Shown: positions 16,086 through 24,779, numbered from the stretch's first letter. The stretch is DNA of 24,841 nt from JAVBKP01 sp031553975 (GCA_031553975.1 JAVBKP010000151.1:1-24841), one strand, 5' to 3'. A program made the numbers and translations. Notes: a model not told the origin generated them from the sequence alone.

Positions 16086-16976
16086 ATGGACGAGCTATTA
16101 AAAGAATTCACAGAGTATCTAAAGAATGAAAAGGATATGGCTAAGAATTCCCTGGAGGCCTATCATCGTGACATTATAAATTTTTTGGACTTTTTGGAGC
16201 AAAAGAACATAAAGGAAATACGAGACATTACCAATACAGATATTATTTCTTATGTGATGAAGTTAAAGGGCGAAGGCAAATCTGGGGCTACGGTCAATCG
16301 CAGAATTTCGGCTATTAGGACTTTCTTCACCTTTGCTTACACAAGAGGCATCATCCGCACCAACCCTGCGCTAAATATAAAATCTCCACAAATTGAGAAA
16401 AAAAGACCGGATTATCTGACAATCGATGAAATAGACAAACTGCTGGGGTTGCCTGACACGAGTACCATAAAAGGTAAGAGGGACAAAGCGATATTTGAAA
16501 TACTGTATGGCACAGGGATTAGGGTGTCTGAGCTAGTTGAGATGAATGTAGAAGATGTGAACATGCGTATGGGATTCTGCGCCTTCACAGGACAGTACGG
16601 AAAGGCTAGGATTATTCCGTTGGGAAGGCCGGCCAAAGCAGCCATGGAAGAGTACATACGAGAATCTAGAGAAAAGCTGACCAAGAGCAAAGCAGAGGAA
16701 GTGGCGTTGTTTGTCAACTACACAGGTGAAAGAATCACCAGACAGGGATTGTGGAAGCTACTCAAGTTCTATGCAGACAAAGCCAACCTAGAAATAGTAT
16801 TGACACCACAAATTCTCAGACATTCATTTGCCGCTCATATGATTCAAAATGGAGCAGACCTAAAATCCCTCCAAGAGCTAATGGGGCACCAAGATATATC
16901 CACAACACAGATTTATTTGGATACCACAAAAAACAGAATCAAAGAGGTATACGATCGCGCACATCCGAGAGCTTAA
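16086..16976 (+). CDS. xerD: Tyrosine recombinase XerD-like
   Basis: Site-specific recombinase of 296 residues, the normal length of XerC/XerD, which resolve chromosome dimers at dif. An N-terminal SAM-like DNA-binding domain (1 to about 100) precedes the catalytic domain. The active-site residues I can place are R146 (GTGIRVSEL), K173 (YGKAR), R245 (ILRHSF), H268 (LMGHQD) and the nucleophile Y277 (TTQIYLD). The position equivalent to E. coli XerD H244, the first residue of the HxLR motif, is Gln242 here (codon CAA). The ribosome site is AAGGAGG. Proximity to nudF and spoIIM recalls the Bacillus xerD region, supporting a chromosomal Xer recombinase rather than a mobile integrase. No terminator is obvious after it. 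Confidence 0.92.
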   Translation: MDELLKEFTEYLKNEKDMAKNSLEAYHRDIINFLDFLEQKNIKEIRDITNTDIISYVMKLKGEGKSGATVNRRISAIRTFFTFAYTRGIIRTNPALNIKSPQIEKKRPDYLTIDEIDKLLGLPDTSTIKGKRDKAIFEILYGTGIRVSELVEMNVEDVNMRMGFCAFTGQYGKARIIPLGRPAKAAMEEYIRESREKLTKSKAEEVALFVNYTGERITRQGLWKLLKFYADKANLEIVLTPQILRHSFAAHMIQNGADLKSLQELMGHQDISTTQIYLDTTKNRIKEVYDRAHPRA

Positions 16977-17100
16977 TGCTTGTTAAATTTCCACCAGACT
17001 TTATTTGTGCGCCTCGCCTGACGAAAATTTTCCTGCGCATTATTAATGTATAATCTTAACTTACTTAACTTACAGATTCGTTACTACAAATAAAATTTCC

Positions 17101-17129
17101 TTGCATTAGCACGATTAATATGGTAAACT
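17101..17129 (+). promoter_or_regulatory. Predicted promoter of rplS
   Basis: TTGCAT (17101-17106), a 17-base spacer and TAAACT (17124-17129) preceded by TGG, an extended -10. It would yield a leader of about 110 bases. Another TATAAT at 17049-17054 has no acceptable -35. Confidence 0.5.
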
Positions 17130-17189
17130 ATTCTTCGATGTATTACGGACGGTCCTCTGGGCTCAGACTTACGAACGTCAAGTAAAGAG

Positions 17190-17231
17190 TTGCGCAGATA
17201 ATTTTTCGTCAACGGAAAATTTGCAAGCAAG
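17190..17231 (+). ncRNA. Structured 5' leader of rplS, L19-leader candidate
   Basis: Just before the rplS ribosome site a nine-pair hairpin forms between AATTTTTCG (17200-17208) and CGGAAAATT (17213-17221) with a TCAA loop, flanked by TTGC and GCAA segments that could close an outer stem. Bacillota rplS genes often carry an autoregulatory L19 leader RNA at this position. Position and size fit, but I could not compare it with the family model. Confidence 0.5.
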
Positions 17232-17247
17232 AAAAGGAGAAGAATAC

Positions 17248-17595
17248 ATGAACGTAATTCAACTAATTGAAAAAGAGTACGTAAAAGACAACATACCTAA
17301 ATTTAACGTTGGTGACACTGTCAAAGTGCACATCAAAATCAAAGAGGGTACTAGAGAGAGAATTCAGATTTTCGAAGGTTTTGTTCTTAAACGTCAAAAC
17401 GGTGGACTAAACGAAACATTCACAGTAAGAAGACTTGCTTCTGGTGTTGGCGTGGAGAAAACTTTCCCACTTCACTCACCTAAGATTGACAAGATCGAAG
17501 TAACAAGAAAAGGTTCTGTAAGAAGAGCTAAACTTAATTACATGCGTGAAAGAACTGGTAAATCTGCAAAAATTAAATTAGCAGACAAACAGTAA
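17248..17595 (+). CDS. rplS: 50S ribosomal protein L19
   Basis: Ribosomal protein of 115 residues located at the 30S-50S interface. It begins MNVIQLIEKEY and contains FNVGDTVKVHIKIKEGTRERIQIFEGFV, split here by position at residues 20-46, and the C-terminal KLNYMRERTGKSAKI. The frame opens at 17221, but the ATG at 17248 has AAAGGAGA nine bases upstream and gives the standard N-terminus. It is probably autoregulated through the leader hairpin and is followed by a strong terminator. The usual upstream neighbours rpsP, rimM and trmD are not here. Confidence 0.98.
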   Translation: MNVIQLIEKEYVKDNIPKFNVGDTVKVHIKIKEGTRERIQIFEGFVLKRQNGGLNETFTVRRLASGVGVEKTFPLHSPKIDKIEVTRKGSVRRAKLNYMRERTGKSAKIKLADKQ

Positions 17596-17617
17596 TATAC
17601 GTTTAAAAAGCACATGA

Positions 17618-17647
17618 GAGGAACTGATTGTTATCAGTTCCTTTTTG
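17618..17647 (+). terminator. Rho-independent terminator after rplS
   Basis: GGAACTGAT (17620-17628) pairs with ATCAGTTCC (17633-17641) around TGTT, followed by TTTTTG. It separates rplS from rbgA, so rbgA is read by readthrough or from an unseen promoter. Confidence 0.9.
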
Positions 17648-17667
17648 AATAAGGAGAAGGAATAGGC

Positions 17668-18528
17668 ATGGCAACAAACCCGACGGAGCATATAAATTGG
17701 TACCCTGGTCATATGAAAAAGACCAGAGAGTTAATACAAGAAAATCTTAAGCTAGTAGATTTAGTGGTGGAAGTCGTAGATGCTAGGATACCTGTTTCCA
17801 GTAGGAATCCAATTATCGATGAACTGGTGAAGAGCAAGCCGCGCATTATCGTATTGAATAAAAATGACCTAGCGGACAGCAAAGCAAACCAAGAGTGGAT
17901 TAGACACTTTGAAAAATTAGGATATATGGCCATGGGCATGAACTGTATGACAGGCATGGGCGTACCAGCTTTAATGAAGACCTTTGAGCGTCTAAGAGAC
18001 AAAAAAAATGAAGGACAGGCCCGCAAAAAACCACTTAGGATGATGATTGTAGGGGTACCCAATGTAGGCAAGTCATCGCTTATCAACAGGCTGACTGGTA
18101 AAAAAGGTGCTAGGGTTGGGAACAAGCCAGGGGTGACGAAGGGGAAACAGTGGTTAAAGCTAGGGGATGATATGCAGCTACTTGATACACCAGGTATCTT
18201 GTGGCCTAAATTTGAAGACCAAGGGGTAGCAAAAAATTTGGCATATACAGGATCTATCAAAGACGAAATACTAGATATTCCCACACTGACTATGAATTTG
18301 ATTGGGGTGATGTCACAGTATTATCCAGAACTGTTACTTACTAGATATAAGATAGAAAAGATAGAAGAAACAAACCTTGAGACCATGGAAAGCATAGCCA
18401 AAAAACGTGGTTTCATACAATCCGGGCACCGTATAGATTATGACAGGGTAGCACGGACAGTCATGGACGAATTTAGGGCGGGGGCCATTGGGACCATAAC
18501 CCTAGAACATGTCAAGGAATTAGTATAA
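17668..18528 (+). CDS. rbgA: Ribosome biogenesis GTPase RbgA (YlqF)
   Basis: GTPase of 286 residues needed for late assembly of the 50S subunit. The G motifs are circularly permuted: G4 (NKND near 64), then G1/Walker A (GVPNVGKSS near 129), G2 and G3 (DTPG near 174). The N-terminus INWYPGHMKKT is the YlqF/RbgA signature and the C-terminal region after 190 is the helical rRNA-binding domain. The start is ATG with AAGGAGAAGG upstream. Its place between rplS and rnhB is the conserved Bacillota order. It is 21 bases from rnhB, so they are likely co-transcribed. Confidence 0.97.
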   Translation: MATNPTEHINWYPGHMKKTRELIQENLKLVDLVVEVVDARIPVSSRNPIIDELVKSKPRIIVLNKNDLADSKANQEWIRHFEKLGYMAMGMNCMTGMGVPALMKTFERLRDKKNEGQARKKPLRMMIVGVPNVGKSSLINRLTGKKGARVGNKPGVTKGKQWLKLGDDMQLLDTPGILWPKFEDQGVAKNLAYTGSIKDEILDIPTLTMNLIGVMSQYYPELLLTRYKIEKIEETNLETMESIAKKRGFIQSGHRIDYDRVARTVMDEFRAGAIGTITLEHVKELV

Positions 18529-18549
18529 AGCCACAAGAGAGGGTAGCAT

Positions 18550-19188
18550 ATGAACAAGGAACAACGACACCAAGCGCTGGTTGAGCGGCTGGAAGTGATG
18601 AAGGAATATGAGCGAGAGTTATATGCCAAAGGTGTTAAAGTAATCTGCGGCATGGATGAAGTGGGCCGCGGGCCTTTGGCAGGACCTGTCGTCGCCGCGG
18701 CAGTGATACTGCCCGAAGACTTTCATATTCTTGGTGTTGATGATTCTAAGAAAATTTCAGAGAAAAAAAGGAATGAACTTTTTGACAAAATCCATCAAGA
18801 AGATCTTGCAATCAGCATAGGAATCGTTGATAATTTTAAGATAGACGAAATCAATATACTGGAGGCTACAAAGCTGGCCATGAAAGAGGCTGTAGAGAGA
18901 TTAGAGATCAAGCCCGAACATATTCTCATAGACGCATTGACACTAAAGGATGTGGACATACCACAAACAGGGATTATAAAGGGGGATGCCAACAGCGTAT
19001 CCATTGCAGCTGCCTCGATTATAGCAAAAGTCACCAGAGACCGTATGATGGAAGAATTTCATCAAAAGTGGACACACTATGCCTTTGACAAAAATAAGGG
19101 ATATGGCACCAAAGCCCATTATGCAGGTATTGAAGAACACGGCGTCTGTGAGATACATAGAAGGACTTTCTTGAAGGGAGTACTATAG
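18550..19188 (+). CDS. rnhB: Ribonuclease HII
   Basis: Endonuclease of 212 residues that cuts the RNA strand of RNA-DNA hybrids and removes misincorporated ribonucleotides from DNA. It has the type 2 active-site sequence MDEVGRGPLAGPVVAAAV near residues 34-51, DSKK near 66, HILIDA near 119 and KVTRDRMM near 160. An N-terminal helical extension of about 30 residues precedes the catalytic core. The start is ATG with GAGAGGG upstream. It follows rbgA and precedes valS after 47 bases, in which a six-pair stem (GGTCTG with CAGACC, 19188-19210) overlaps the stop codon. Confidence 0.97.
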   Translation: MNKEQRHQALVERLEVMKEYERELYAKGVKVICGMDEVGRGPLAGPVVAAAVILPEDFHILGVDDSKKISEKKRNELFDKIHQEDLAISIGIVDNFKIDEINILEATKLAMKEAVERLEIKPEHILIDALTLKDVDIPQTGIIKGDANSVSIAAASIIAKVTRDRMMEEFHQKWTHYAFDKNKGYGTKAHYAGIEEHGVCEIHRRTFLKGVL

Positions 19189-19235
19189 GTCTGCCATCAC
19201 GAGACAGACCATTAATATTGAAAGGAAGACAAAAT

Positions 19236-21929
19236 ATGGACGAGAAAAATTTAGCAAAAACCTATGGACCCAAAGAGTTTGAGGAACGTATATATAAAAA
19301 TTGGGAGGAAAGTGGCGCATTTAGAGCCGAAGTAGACAAGAATAAAAAACCATTCACCATCATGATGCCGCCTCCGAACATCACAGGACAGCTTCATATA
19401 GGACATGCTCTTGATTTGACATTGCAAGATGTATTGACTAGATGGAAGAGGCTACAAGGCTTTAGTGCATTGTGGCTACCTGGCTCTGACCATGCAAGCA
19501 TTGCCACTGAGGTAAAAGTAGTAGAAAGAATCAAAAAAGAAGAAGGTAAAGCCAAAGAAGAGCTGGGACGAGAAGAGTTCATGAAAAGAGCTTGGGCTTG
19601 GAAAGACGAGTTTGGTGGTAAGATCACACAGCAAGCACGTAAAATGGGTTTTTCTTGCGACTGGAGCAGAGAGAGATTTACACTAGATGAAGGTTGCAAC
19701 CATGCGGTTAATGAAGTTTTCGTGAAGCTGTACGAAAAGGGACTCATATATAGAGGCAATAGGCTCATCAACTGGTGTCCTAGCTGCGGCACTACATTGT
19801 CAGATGCAGAAGTAGAACACGAGGACAAATCAGGTAAGTATTACTATATCAAATACCCAGCCGCAGATGGTGGTGAAGGACTGGTGTTAGCCACGTCTAG
19901 ACCTGAGACAATGTTTGGTGATGTGGCAGTAGCTGTACATCCAGAAGATGATAGGTATAAATCGCTGGTAGGCAAAATGCTAAAACTTCCGTTAACAGAT
20001 AGAGAAATTCCTGTTATTGCAGATAGCTACCCAGATCCAGAAAAGGGAACCGGTGCCGTTAAAATCACACCAGCTCATGACCCCAATGACTTTGAAGTGG
20101 GACAAAGGCACAACTTAGAGCAAATCTCTTGTCTCAACCCAGATGCCACCATCAATCAACTTGGTGGTAAGTATGAAGGTATGGAGCGTTTTGCATGTCG
20201 CAAAGCCCTAGTGGCTGATTTAGAGGCACAGGGATACTTAGTGAAAGTAGAAGAAAAGGTAATCCCAGTTGGTGGCTGTTACCGATGTGATACAGTCATA
20301 GAACCTAGATTATCTGAACAGTGGTTTGTCAAGATGCAGGAGTTAGCCCAGCCAGCCATTGAAGCTGTGAAAAAAGGTGATTTGCAGGTAATACCAGAAA
20401 GATTTGAAAAAACATATTTGCAGTGGCTTGAAAATATTCGTGATTGGTGTATTTCTCGCCAGCTGTGGTGGGGCCACAGAATACCTGCCTACTACTGCGA
20501 TCAATGCGGTGAGATGATGGTAGAAAGGGAAGCACCACACAAATGCAGTAAATGTGGGTCTACAAATCTAAGACAAGACGAAGATGTACTAGACACATGG
20601 TTTAGCTCGGCTTTATGGCCTTTCTCTACGTTAGGCTGGCCAGAAAAGACGGAGGATTTAGCATATTTTTATCCTACAGATGTACTGGTGACTGGGTATG
20701 ACATTATTTTCTTCTGGGTGGTTCGTATGGTGTTCTCTGGTCTTGAGATGATGGGAGAAGTGCCGTTCAAATACGCTTATATTCATGGATTGGTTCGTGA
20801 CGCAGAAGGTCGTAAGATGAGCAAATCCTTAGGCAACGGTGTTGATCCGCTAGAGGTAATCGACCAGTACGGGGCAGATGCCCTGAGATTTATGTTGACC
20901 ACAGGGGTTTCCGCAGGAGCTGATATCAGGTACCAGACGGAGAAAATCGAAAGTGCCCGGAACTTCGCCAACAAACTTTGGAATGCGTCTAGGTTTGTCA
21001 TCATGAACTTAGAAGAGAATACAACAAGTCTAAAGGAAATTCCTGCTTCCAAGCTTAGAGATGAAGACAAATGGATTTTATCCCGTGTGAATACAGTAAC
21101 GGCAGAGGCCACAGTCAATATGGAAAAATTCGAGTTCGCACTGGCTGGGCAAAAAGTGTATGAACTGATTTGGAATGAATATTGTGATTGGTATATCGAG
21201 ATCGTTAAAAGCCGTTTGTACGCAGACAACGAAGAAGAGAAAGACATTGTTAGATATGTGTTGGTTAAGGCATTAAAAGACATGCTTAGACTACTTCACC
21301 CATACATGCCATACATCACAGAGGAGATTTGGAGTTTCTTGCCAGATACCAACGGATTCTTGATGAAGGACCAATGGCCAGTATGTGATAAGGCTAACAC
21401 ATACGACATCGAGTGTGAAAAACTAGAACTGGCTATGGAGACCATCAGAGCCATCAGAAATATTAGAGCGGAGGCAGAGGCAGCGCCATCGAAAAAGCTG
21501 AAGGCAATTATTCTATCTGAAGGTAAGCAACTAGGGCATATTAAAGATATAGAAAATATTATTAAGAACCTAGCCAATATCACGGAAATGACTTATGTAA
21601 CTGATAAAAAACAAATACCGGAAGAAGTGATGTCGGCAGTGATTGGTGGGGTTGAAATTTTTGTAGCCCTTGATGATTTGGTGGATTATGCCAATGAAGT
21701 GGAAAGACTATCAAAAGAGCAGAAAAAATTAGAGGGTGAAGTGGCCAGAATCAATGGCAAGCTTTCTAACCAAGGTTTTGTAGGCAAAGCACCGGCATCT
21801 GTCATTGAGGAAGAAAAGGCAAAACTTGCCAACTATGAAGATATGTTGGCAAAAGTAACAGAGCGTTTGGCCCATGCTAGAAAAAAGGTTGAGCCTGTTA
21901 ATCCTAAATCGGTAGAAATTGTTAAATAA
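19236..21929 (+). CDS. valS: Valyl-tRNA synthetase
   Basis: Class I aminoacyl-tRNA synthetase of 897 residues that charges tRNA-Val and edits mischarged threonine. The HIGH motif (PPPNITGQLHIGHAL) is near residue 55, an editing domain lies around 190-350 (TSRPETMFGD), the zinc-type Cys pairs (CDQCGE, CSKCGS) are near 420-440, and KMSKS (GRKMSKSLGNG) is near 530. A long coiled coil rich in Glu and Lys ends the protein. A TTG at 19218 extends the frame six codons, but ATG 19236 has AAAGGAAG upstream and is preferred. Only 47 bases separate it from rnhB, too few for a T-box, so it depends on upstream transcription. folC follows after 18 bases. Confidence 0.98.
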   Translation: MDEKNLAKTYGPKEFEERIYKNWEESGAFRAEVDKNKKPFTIMMPPPNITGQLHIGHALDLTLQDVLTRWKRLQGFSALWLPGSDHASIATEVKVVERIKKEEGKAKEELGREEFMKRAWAWKDEFGGKITQQARKMGFSCDWSRERFTLDEGCNHAVNEVFVKLYEKGLIYRGNRLINWCPSCGTTLSDAEVEHEDKSGKYYYIKYPAADGGEGLVLATSRPETMFGDVAVAVHPEDDRYKSLVGKMLKLPLTDREIPVIADSYPDPEKGTGAVKITPAHDPNDFEVGQRHNLEQISCLNPDATINQLGGKYEGMERFACRKALVADLEAQGYLVKVEEKVIPVGGCYRCDTVIEPRLSEQWFVKMQELAQPAIEAVKKGDLQVIPERFEKTYLQWLENIRDWCISRQLWWGHRIPAYYCDQCGEMMVEREAPHKCSKCGSTNLRQDEDVLDTWFSSALWPFSTLGWPEKTEDLAYFYPTDVLVTGYDIIFFWVVRMVFSGLEMMGEVPFKYAYIHGLVRDAEGRKMSKSLGNGVDPLEVIDQYGADALRFMLTTGVSAGADIRYQTEKIESARNFANKLWNASRFVIMNLEENTTSLKEIPASKLRDEDKWILSRVNTVTAEATVNMEKFEFALAGQKVYELIWNEYCDWYIEIVKSRLYADNEEEKDIVRYVLVKALKDMLRLLHPYMPYITEEIWSFLPDTNGFLMKDQWPVCDKANTYDIECEKLELAMETIRAIRNIRAEAEAAPSKKLKAIILSEGKQLGHIKDIENIIKNLANITEMTYVTDKKQIPEEVMSAVIGGVEIFVALDDLVDYANEVERLSKEQKKLEGEVARINGKLSNQGFVGKAPASVIEEEKAKLANYEDMLAKVTERLAHARKKVEPVNPKSVEIVK

Positions 21930-21947
21930 CTCTAAAGGAAGAAAATA

Positions 21948-23267
21948 ATGGAATACGATCAAATAATAGCTAAGATTAACTCATATTTGAAGTTCGGCAG
22001 AAAACTAGGGCTAGAACGTATGGAAAAACTAATGGACCTCTTGGGATCTCCACAGGAGCATATGAAAATCCTCCATGTAGCGGGAACCAACGGAAAAGGC
22101 TCAGTTTGCCGTTACCTCTATGAGGCATTAATGGCAAACGGTTATTCGGTGGGCATGTATACATCCCCATTCTTAGAGCGGTTCACTGAGAGAATGGAAG
22201 CCAATGGGGAAGAGATTTCGGCAGAAGAGCTGTCAATATGTACAGACTTAGTGTTAGCCCAGGCTGACAAACTCGAGGCCATGGGATTAGAGTCTCCCAC
22301 AGAATTTGAGATAGTCACAGCCATAGGGTTTGTGTATTACAAGCGCATGAATGTTGATTTTCTAGTGTTAGAAGTGGGACTAGGAGGTCGTGGAGATGCT
22401 ACCAACATCGTGAAAAATCCTTTGGTCACTGCCATTACTTCGATTTCTTACGATCATACGGAATACTTAGGAGATACCTTGGAGAAAATAGCCATAGAAA
22501 AAGCTGGCATAGTAAAGCCTGGTGTGCCTATGGTATGCCAAGTGTCAGAAGATGAGGCCAAAAATGCAATTGCCCGGATATGCCAAGAGAAAAACGCTGA
22601 TTTTTATGATGTAACAGACTTTGATGCTTTTGAGGTTGATAGCAGCCTTGATGGATACCAGTTTAGCATTTGGCTAAAATCCCTGGGAATGGAATATGAG
22701 AATGTGTCATTGTCTATGATAGGACAGCATCAGATCAAGAATGCCGTAACAGCTTTGTCGGTGCTACAATTATTGGAAGAATTGTACAATTTTCCCTTAG
22801 ACCATGTGAAAGTGTTAGAAGGCATGAAGCGAGCCATTCACAGAGGTAGATTTGAAGTGCTAGAGCGGCAGCCTTTTGTCATCATAGATGGTGCCCACAA
22901 TGAAGCTGGGATTGAAGCCATCAAGGTAGTCATGGATGAGCATTTTCACGGGAAGAAAGTGTTAACTGTCATGGGGATTCTCGAAGATAAAATAAACGAC
23001 GAACTACTTAGAAAAATGGCTAGTTTTACGGACACAATTATGGTCACAAAAGTACCTAACCCAAGGGCGGTAGAGGCAGATGACTTAGGGGAAGCCATCG
23101 CCAAAGCCACAGGCAAAGCTTGTATAAAGGTAGATAACTACAAAGAAGCGGTAAAGCAGGCTATGGAGAGCAGGGCAAACTATGACTGTGTTTTGTTCTC
23201 GGGGTCACTGTATCTAATCGGTGCTGTTCGGACGGAACTCAGGGGATATATTCATATTGAAAAATAG
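21948..23267 (+). CDS. folC: Folylpolyglutamate synthase / dihydrofolate synthase
   Basis: ATP-dependent ligase of 439 residues that adds glutamate to folates and may also make dihydrofolate from dihydropteroate. The P-loop GTNGKGS lies at residues 46-52, with TSPFLERFTERM just after it, then EVGLGGRGDATN near 143 and the C-terminal domain opening VIIDGAHNEAG near 310. This matches the FolC family over its full length. The ribosome site is AAAGGAAG. The valS-folC pair is conserved in Bacillota. The lipid kinase follows after 25 bases. Confidence 0.96.
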   Translation: MEYDQIIAKINSYLKFGRKLGLERMEKLMDLLGSPQEHMKILHVAGTNGKGSVCRYLYEALMANGYSVGMYTSPFLERFTERMEANGEEISAEELSICTDLVLAQADKLEAMGLESPTEFEIVTAIGFVYYKRMNVDFLVLEVGLGGRGDATNIVKNPLVTAITSISYDHTEYLGDTLEKIAIEKAGIVKPGVPMVCQVSEDEAKNAIARICQEKNADFYDVTDFDAFEVDSSLDGYQFSIWLKSLGMEYENVSLSMIGQHQIKNAVTALSVLQLLEELYNFPLDHVKVLEGMKRAIHRGRFEVLERQPFVIIDGAHNEAGIEAIKVVMDEHFHGKKVLTVMGILEDKINDELLRKMASFTDTIMVTKVPNPRAVEADDLGEAIAKATGKACIKVDNYKEAVKQAMESRANYDCVLFSGSLYLIGAVRTELRGYIHIEK

Positions 23268-23292
23268 GGGAAAGAGATGGGAGTGAGGAAGT

Positions 23293-24231
23293 ATGGCTAT
23301 TCCAATGACCAAAGTACTTTTGGCATACAATGCTGTGGCAGGAAATGGAATGTTTGCACAGAATTTGGACTACATCATACAAAAATTTCAAGCAAAGGGT
23401 AAAATTGTAATACCGTTTCGCACAGGCAATAAAGAGGCGTTACACGGGCTATTTGCCAATCTAGAGCAGTATCAGTTCTCAAAAATCATTGTGGCAGGCG
23501 GTGATGGCACCATTAATACCATTGTGAATCTCATGATGAAATACGATGTTAAAATCCCACTGGCTATCTATCCAGCAGGTACAGCCAATGATTTTGCTAC
23601 CTATTTTGGTGTACCTTTTGATATGCCAGGCATGGTGAAAGTCTCGCTTAGCGACAAGACAGAGCCGGCAGATTTAGGCTGTGCCAATGGTAGGTATTTT
23701 GTCAATGTTTGCGGATTTGGCTTTCCTGTAGAGGTAGGGCAAAAAACCGATCAGCACTTTAAAAATGCTGTGGGGGTGTTGTCTTACTATTTGAAAGGCA
23801 TAGAGCAACTACAGCACTTCAAAGCCTACAGAATGAAAGTACAGAGCGAAGAATGCTCCTTCGACGAAAATATATTTTTCATGGTAGTCATGAATGGAAG
23901 GTCAGCAGGAGGCTTTAAAAAACTTGCGCTAGACGCATCGATACAAGATGGGTTGCTTGATGTAATCGTCTTCAAGGAATGTAACGTCCTTGAATTAATG
24001 CCACTGTTAGTCCAGTTGGTGAGAGGAGAGCATACAGAATCCCCGCATGTAATCAGGTTCAAGACATCCCGGTTGATGGTAGAATGTGATCCAGATATGG
24101 CAACCGATGTAGATGGAGAGCCAGGTCCAAAAGAAAAAATTGAAATCGTTGCAGCGGCTAGTGTTTTGCAAGTGATAGTATCGGAGGTAAAAAATGAAAA
24201 TCGTGGAAACAGATGGAAAAGAATACAATAG
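23293..24231 (+). CDS. Diacylglycerol/lipid kinase family protein
   Basis: Predicted soluble lipid kinase of 312 residues of the DgkB/YegS/BmrU group. The nucleotide-binding GGDGT is at 69-73, PAGTANDFA near 94, and the C-terminal domain contains NGRSAGGFK and VDGEPG. The N-terminal motif reads YNAVAGNG rather than the common NPxAG, a small deviation. In such families the substrate is diacylglycerol or another membrane lipid with ATP. The chosen ATG has GAGG four bases upstream. Its last 38 bases overlap the next gene in another frame. Whether it recycles diacylglycerol for teichoic acid metabolism cannot be told here. Confidence 0.9.
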   Translation: MAIPMTKVLLAYNAVAGNGMFAQNLDYIIQKFQAKGKIVIPFRTGNKEALHGLFANLEQYQFSKIIVAGGDGTINTIVNLMMKYDVKIPLAIYPAGTANDFATYFGVPFDMPGMVKVSLSDKTEPADLGCANGRYFVNVCGFGFPVEVGQKTDQHFKNAVGVLSYYLKGIEQLQHFKAYRMKVQSEECSFDENIFFMVVMNGRSAGGFKKLALDASIQDGLLDVIVFKECNVLELMPLLVQLVRGEHTESPHVIRFKTSRLMVECDPDMATDVDGEPGPKEKIEIVAAASVLQVIVSEVKNENRGNRWKRIQ

Positions 24232-24655
24232 GATTGCCACTAACTTAGAAAAAAATCAACTTGAAATCAGCGGAGATGATCCAATTCCAGAAGAACTGAT
24301 TACATGTTGGAAACTGGTAGATGACAACAAACCCGCAGAGGTGAGTCATGACGACTATTTAGTTGGTGGCTGCATACTTTGTATGAGAGAAGGCGAATAC
24401 GTTATAGACGGTATTGCCGTAGATCCAGAGTACAGGGAGGGTGATTGGGGCAGCAAAATGCTAGAAGTCGCCATGGACGAAACCAGAAAAAGAGGTGGAC
24501 ATCTGATGTACTTAGTAGCTAGGGCGCCAGGGTTTTTCCGAAAACATGGATTTGAGGCAGTAGAGCGTGAAAACGCACCAGAGTTTTTTGAATGTTTTAC
24601 ATGCGATCAGTATAATAAAACCTGCCATCCAGAAGTGATGAAGAGGGTTATATAA
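24194..24655 (+). CDS. GNAT-family N-acetyltransferase
   Basis: Predicted acetyl-CoA-dependent transferase of 153 residues. The core is IDGIAVDPEYREGDWGSKMLEVAM, seen around residues 70-93 and corresponding to GNAT motif A with its acetyl-CoA-binding turn, followed by YLVARAPGFFRKHGF, typical of motif B. Five Cys residues occur, two of them near the C-terminus (CFTCDQ). The substrate is unknown. The start is ATG with GGAGG seven bases upstream; it overlaps the kinase gene by 38 bases, so the two are coupled. It ends the long plus-strand run and is followed by the repeat-type terminator. Confidence 0.88.
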   Translation: MKIVETDGKEYNRIATNLEKNQLEISGDDPIPEELITCWKLVDDNKPAEVSHDDYLVGGCILCMREGEYVIDGIAVDPEYREGDWGSKMLEVAMDETRKRGGHLMYLVARAPGFFRKHGFEAVERENAPEFFECFTCDQYNKTCHPEVMKRVI

Positions 24656-24705
24656 GAAAGTTTAACTGGCATCAGAAGGTTGGCTGGATTTAGCATGCTG
24701 CACAA

Positions 24706-24779
24706 GGGGACGGTTCCCGCGTGTTTCACATTGGGGACGGTTCTAAATGACGATTATTATGTCATTTAGAACCGTCCCC
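24706..24779 (+). repeat. REP-like array of GGGGACGGTTC units
   Basis: The 11-base unit occurs at 24706-24716 and 24733-24743 as direct copies and again inverted (GAACCGTCCCC) at 24769-24779. The second copy and the inverted copy are the ends of a 19-bp perfect stem. The same unit is widespread between genes in Clostridia and is associated, to my knowledge, with REP-associated IS200-like transposases; no such gene is in the window. Confidence 0.7.

Noticed and set aside
17709..18284. 191-residue minus-strand open frame
   Set aside because: It mirrors rbgA, a clear conserved gene, and has a Ser/Phe/Leu-rich composition typical of antisense translation.
19188..19235. T-box or other tRNA-sensing leader before valS
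   Set aside because: Only 47 bases are available and the sole structure is a six-pair stem; no T-box sequence or specifier loop can fit.
20783..21283. 166-residue minus-strand open frame
   Set aside because: It lies wholly within valS on the other strand and has no recognisable motif.
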